Below, piece by piece: positions 13,576 to 15,545 of a DNA stretch of 15,545 nucleotides. This DNA comes from Rhodospirillaceae bacterium (lineage in GTDB: Bacteria; Pseudomonadota; Alphaproteobacteria; DSM-16000; Inquilinaceae). Each line of letters opens with the position of its first letter. Position 1 is the stretch's first letter. Position numbers and translations under genes: made by a program. The notes under the pieces were generated by a model that searched no databases, was not told the DNA's origin, and saw nothing but the letters and a program-made list of their open reading frames with translations. The stretch covers positions 1-15,545 of the forward strand of contig JAGQRL010000217.1 in NCBI GenBank assembly GCA_020425485.1, in the 5' to 3' direction.

Positions 13576-14766
13576 TCAGGCATCGGAAGGGTTGCTCTTG
13601 GGCTTGCGGGCGATCCCGTGCGTTGGGCGGCGGGAACCATCGATGCCAATTCTCTGCCCTGCCGCTACTTCGCCGGCCCCGAACAGGCGTTCCATGGCGT
13701 CGCTCAACCTGCGGACGCTTACCCCGTTTGCCTCGGGCATCTTGGCCATTTCCTTGGGCGCGTAGTTGCTGGCCTTCGGCGAGTGGCTGAGCGCCCGGCC
13801 CTGTCGATTGCGCACGTCGAGGCAACGTAGGAATGCTTCGTCGGCTTCTCGTTCGCGGTTTCGACGCTGGATGGTATCCACAATGTCGCCTGCCATGACG
13901 TCCTCGCGGACGAAGACGCCCTTGTCCCATCGGAGAACGACCTGTTCGCCCGATCGCGCGTAGTTCGACTTTTTCCGGCTGAGGAAGCGTTGGTCGTCCA
14001 GGTCGTCATCGACCTCCACATCGTCGGTGTCGGGCTTGGGCGGCAGGCTCAAGTAGAGCCTGCTCCGAACCGAAGCACTCCACGCGGTCGAGCCGCCGTC
14101 GCCGCGACCCGTGGCCTGCCCGCTCAGCGACGGGTGGGCACACAGCAGGACGGCTCCGTCGATTTCTCGAGCGATGCGGGTGCAGGCTCCCTGAACGAAC
14201 TGGCGCACCTGAGGGCGGGCGATCTCTGAGCCACCGAACATATCCGCGGCGGTGTCCAGGATGACCAGGCGAGCCCCAAAATCCTTGGCCGCCTCGCAAA
14301 TCTGCGTCCAGAAGGGCTTCAGACGTCCAACGCCATCCGTGCGGCCGGCGTCGAAGGTCATCAGCAGGTTGTCGTCCCCAACCCTCGATATCCACCGGAA
14401 ATCCGCCAAGTCGCTGAACTGACAGCCGTAGTGACTATTGATGTCATGTTGCCGGCGGTGCAGTTCGTCTTCGTCGTCTTCGCAGAAGATAGCGAGGGCG
14501 CGGCACCGGTGGGTAGGCAAGTGCAACCACTGGCGGCCGGTGGCGACGCAGGTCGCGAGTTGCTGCGCGAGCAGGGTCTTGCCAGTGCCACCCGCTCCGT
14601 AGAGCGATGTCGTCTGCCCCATCGGCAGCCAATCCCGCACGATCCAGCGGCGCTCCGGAACAGGTCGTCCCTGGAGCAAGGTGGGGTCGATCACGGAAAG
14701 CGGCTCCGGCTGGTCTTGGGGCTCCGGTCCGTGACCGGGATCCTCGGGGTCGAAGGGCATCGTCAT
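13576..14766 (-). CDS. RepA-like AAA family ATPase / replicative helicase
   Basis: This 396-residue protein belongs to the RepA-type hexameric helicase group found on plasmids, phages and genomic islands. Walker A is GAGGTGKT (57-64). An acidic ECEDD-like strand end (CEDDEDELHRR, 95-105) is typical of the group. Walker B is LVILD (167-171). The LLCAHPSLSG sensor region and GGSTAWSASVRSRLYL also match this family. The basic C-terminal third is less conserved. ATG 14766 is used; ATG 14760 is in frame. It would unwind element DNA during replication. The neighbours, an excisionase-type HTH gene upstream and iteron-like repeats downstream, support a replicating integrative element or satellite. 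Confidence 0.88.
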   Translation of the reverse strand: MTMPFDPEDPGHGPEPQDQPEPLSVIDPTLLQGRPVPERRWIVRDWLPMGQTTSLYGAGGTGKTLLAQQLATCVATGRQWLHLPTHRCRALAIFCEDDEDELHRRQHDINSHYGCQFSDLADFRWISRVGDDNLLMTFDAGRTDGVGRLKPFWTQICEAAKDFGARLVILDTAADMFGGSEIARPQVRQFVQGACTRIAREIDGAVLLCAHPSLSGQATGRGDGGSTAWSASVRSRLYLSLPPKPDTDDVEVDDDLDDQRFLSRKKSNYARSGEQVVLRWDKGVFVREDVMAGDIVDTIQRRNREREADEAFLRCLDVRNRQGRALSHSPKASNYAPKEMAKMPEANGVSVRRLSDAMERLFGAGEVAAGQRIGIDGSRRPTHGIARKPKSNPSDA

Positions 14767-14930
14767 GGGACCCCGCCCCGTAGCAAGAGTGAGCCAACGA
14801 CCCTCTGCCGGCAGCGGAGCCGTTGCAGACTGGAGGAGGTCCGGATATTCTGCTGATCGTTCAGTCGATCAGGATCATCTCGCCCCGTGAGCGCCTGCCC
14901 GCGCTCCGGGGTCGTTCCTTTTCGGGACAT
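14763..14930 (-). CDS. Possible 55-residue linker gene between HTH and helicase genes
   Basis: An ATG at 14930, 3 nt after the HTH gene stop, opens a frame whose TGA overlaps the helicase ATG as ATGA. This tight fit is what a translated coupling gene would show. Against it, the sequence (MSRKGTTPERGQALTGRDDP and onward) is Arg/Ser-rich with no recognisable domain. The ribosome site is weak, and an operator-like palindrome lies inside. It may be just the leader of the helicase gene. Confidence 0.3.
   Translation of the reverse strand: MSRKGTTPERGQALTGRDDPDRLNDQQNIRTSSSLQRLRCRQRVVGSLLLRGGVP
14853..14872. promoter_or_regulatory. Perfect inverted repeat upstream of the helicase gene
   Basis: CTGATCG-ttcagt-CGATCAG is a perfect 7-bp palindrome lying 87 nt before the helicase start and after the HTH gene. 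It is a plausible operator for the small HTH protein or for a repressor outside the window. Confidence 0.45.
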
Positions 14931-14933
14931 GGA

Positions 14934-15137
14934 TCACGCTGCCCGCGTGCCCTGGCTAGCCAGGCGATGGAGAGAGGCGGCGCGGACCAACCGCTGGCGG
15001 CCGATCTGGACGGTTTCCAGGTGCCCGCCCTTGATCAGTGCAAAGAGCTTCGTCTTGCCGCAACGCAGCAAGGCACAGGCGTCGCCTGTCGAGTAAAGGA
15101 GCGGGCTATTGTTGGGCTGAGGTTGGTCGATTTGCAT
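14934..15137 (-). CDS. Excisionase/AlpA-type helix-turn-helix DNA-binding protein
   Basis: This 67-residue protein is a single MerR-like winged helix-turn-helix of the excisionase family. LLYSTGDACALLRCGKTKLF (residues about 12-31) forms the HTH. ALIKGGHLETVQIGRQRLVR (32-51) forms the wing with its basic strand. ATG 15137 is chosen because GGAG lies 8 nt upstream; the longer frame adds a poorly supported Cys-rich stretch. Such proteins bend DNA for site-specific excision or activate element genes (AlpA role). Its place directly before a RepA-type helicase gene fits an integrative element. Confidence 0.85.
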   Translation of the reverse strand: MQIDQPQPNNSPLLYSTGDACALLRCGKTKLFALIKGGHLETVQIGRQRLVRAASLHRLASQGTRAA

Positions 15138-15174
15138 CTCGCATCTCCGACACGGTTCGGTGTGATGCGGGATC

Positions 15175-15202
15175 ATTTAAGCGATCCAATTCGCATGCTC
15201 AA
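15175..15202 (-). promoter_or_regulatory. Candidate promoter of the HTH gene
   Basis: On the minus strand, TTGAGC (-35) and TTAAAT (-10) are separated by 16 nt. They would start transcription about 30 nt before the HTH start codon. Each hexamer matches consensus at four of six positions. The -35 overlaps the stop of the upstream partial gene. Confidence 0.35.
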
Positions 15203-15545
15203 AATGTGAGAAATGCGCTCGCCTGCCTATTTAAGTCTTCATCCGTTATTGCGCCGACGGCTGCTTCGGCAGGTCCACGCAGATCTGCATCGATCTCCAA
15301 GATCTGAAATATCTCTGCCAAGCATCGAGTATAGGGAGTTGACGGCCTTCCATCGCTGTTGGTGCCATAGGTCGGCCTTTCATGCTTTTGCTGTGCAAAA
15401 TACTCCGCGAGATCACGGGCGACATAGTGGGCCTTCAGATTGGGTTTTCTCCCTCTCCCTGAGTTGTAGTTCGACTCTTTTTGTCGGCAGCGTTCTTCCC
15501 TGATATTGTCAGATGCCCAACCTAGCAGGCTGTTGAAGAATGGTC
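15199..15545 (-). CDS. Unknown protein, C-terminal part (runs off window)
   Basis: A minus-strand frame without any stop runs from the right edge to a TGA at 15199-15201, giving about 114 codons and no in-frame start inside the window. It reads like a real protein: a basic, low-complexity NSGRGRKPNLK, then AHYVARDLAEYFAQQKHERP, TYGTNSDGRPSTPYTRCLAE, and an acidic helical end IFQILEIDADLRG. No family was recognised. Bases 15522-15545 look like an insertion-sequence end, so the first few visible codons may come from an inserted element and the gene may be interrupted. It lies upstream of the HTH gene, in the same orientation. Confidence 0.6.
   Translation of the reverse strand, partial: PFFNSLLGWASDNIREERCRQKESNYNSGRGRKPNLKAHYVARDLAEYFAQQKHERPTYGTNSDGRPSTPYTRCLAEIFQILEIDADLRGPAEAAVGAITDEDLNRQASAFLTF
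15522..15545. mobile_element. Possible insertion-sequence end at right edge
   Basis: CTAGCAGGCTGTTGAAGAAT resembles the GGCTGTTGAA-type terminal repeats of several DDE insertion sequences, here abutting CTAG, which could be a target duplication. Only one end is visible, so this is tentative. Confidence 0.35.

Noticed and set aside
15213..15503. Plus-strand 96-codon frame at the right edge
   Set aside because: The minus-strand frame over the same bases has better protein character; this one is Ser/His/Leu-rich and lacks a ribosome site.

Overview
The window is high-GC DNA from a proteobacterium. The gene families and the tight codon packing suggest an alphaproteobacterium, but that is inference because no rRNA, tRNA or other marker gene is present. 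It has two halves: a catabolic locus (about 1-9370) and a mobile-element-like block (about 9760-15545).

Catabolic half. The left edge cuts a carboxymuconolactone decarboxylase-family gene. A flavin reductase-family gene follows on the same strand. Opposing it is a CaiB/BaiF CoA-transferase, which is divergent from a GntR/HutC-type regulator. To the right, all on the minus strand and read right to left, lie a D-2-hydroxyacid dehydrogenase, a heterodimeric class I fumarase/tartrate-dehydratase-type hydro-lyase (alpha, beta), and a complete tripartite tricarboxylate transporter (periplasmic receptor TctC, small membrane protein TctB, large membrane protein TctA). The set reads as uptake of a carboxylate, hydration or dehydration, CoA activation and hydroxyacid reduction under one regulator. 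The substrate cannot be fixed from sequence. The dehydrogenase, hydratase and receptor leaders all carry the same 22-bp palindrome (AAAnGCTA-N6-TAGCnTTT), and a half-site lies in front of the regulator. These are probably the regulator's operators.

Region 9370-9763 has no convincing gene but holds three tandem GC-rich repeats. It is followed by a lone PemK/MazF-family toxin gene with no visible antitoxin.

Mobile half. A strong bidirectional terminator (10297-10323) separates the toxin gene from a leftward gene train. From right to left the train contains the tail of an unknown gene that runs off the window, a small excisionase/AlpA-type helix-turn-helix gene, a RepA-like AAA ATPase/helicase, an origin-like cluster of hairpins and TGCTGCA-type repeats, a Trp-rich unknown gene, and four short stop/start-overlapping genes. 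The first of these four begins like phage terminase-small-subunit-region proteins. The block resembles a phage satellite or small integrative element. Its integrase, if there is one, would lie beyond the right edge, where an insertion-sequence-like end also appears.
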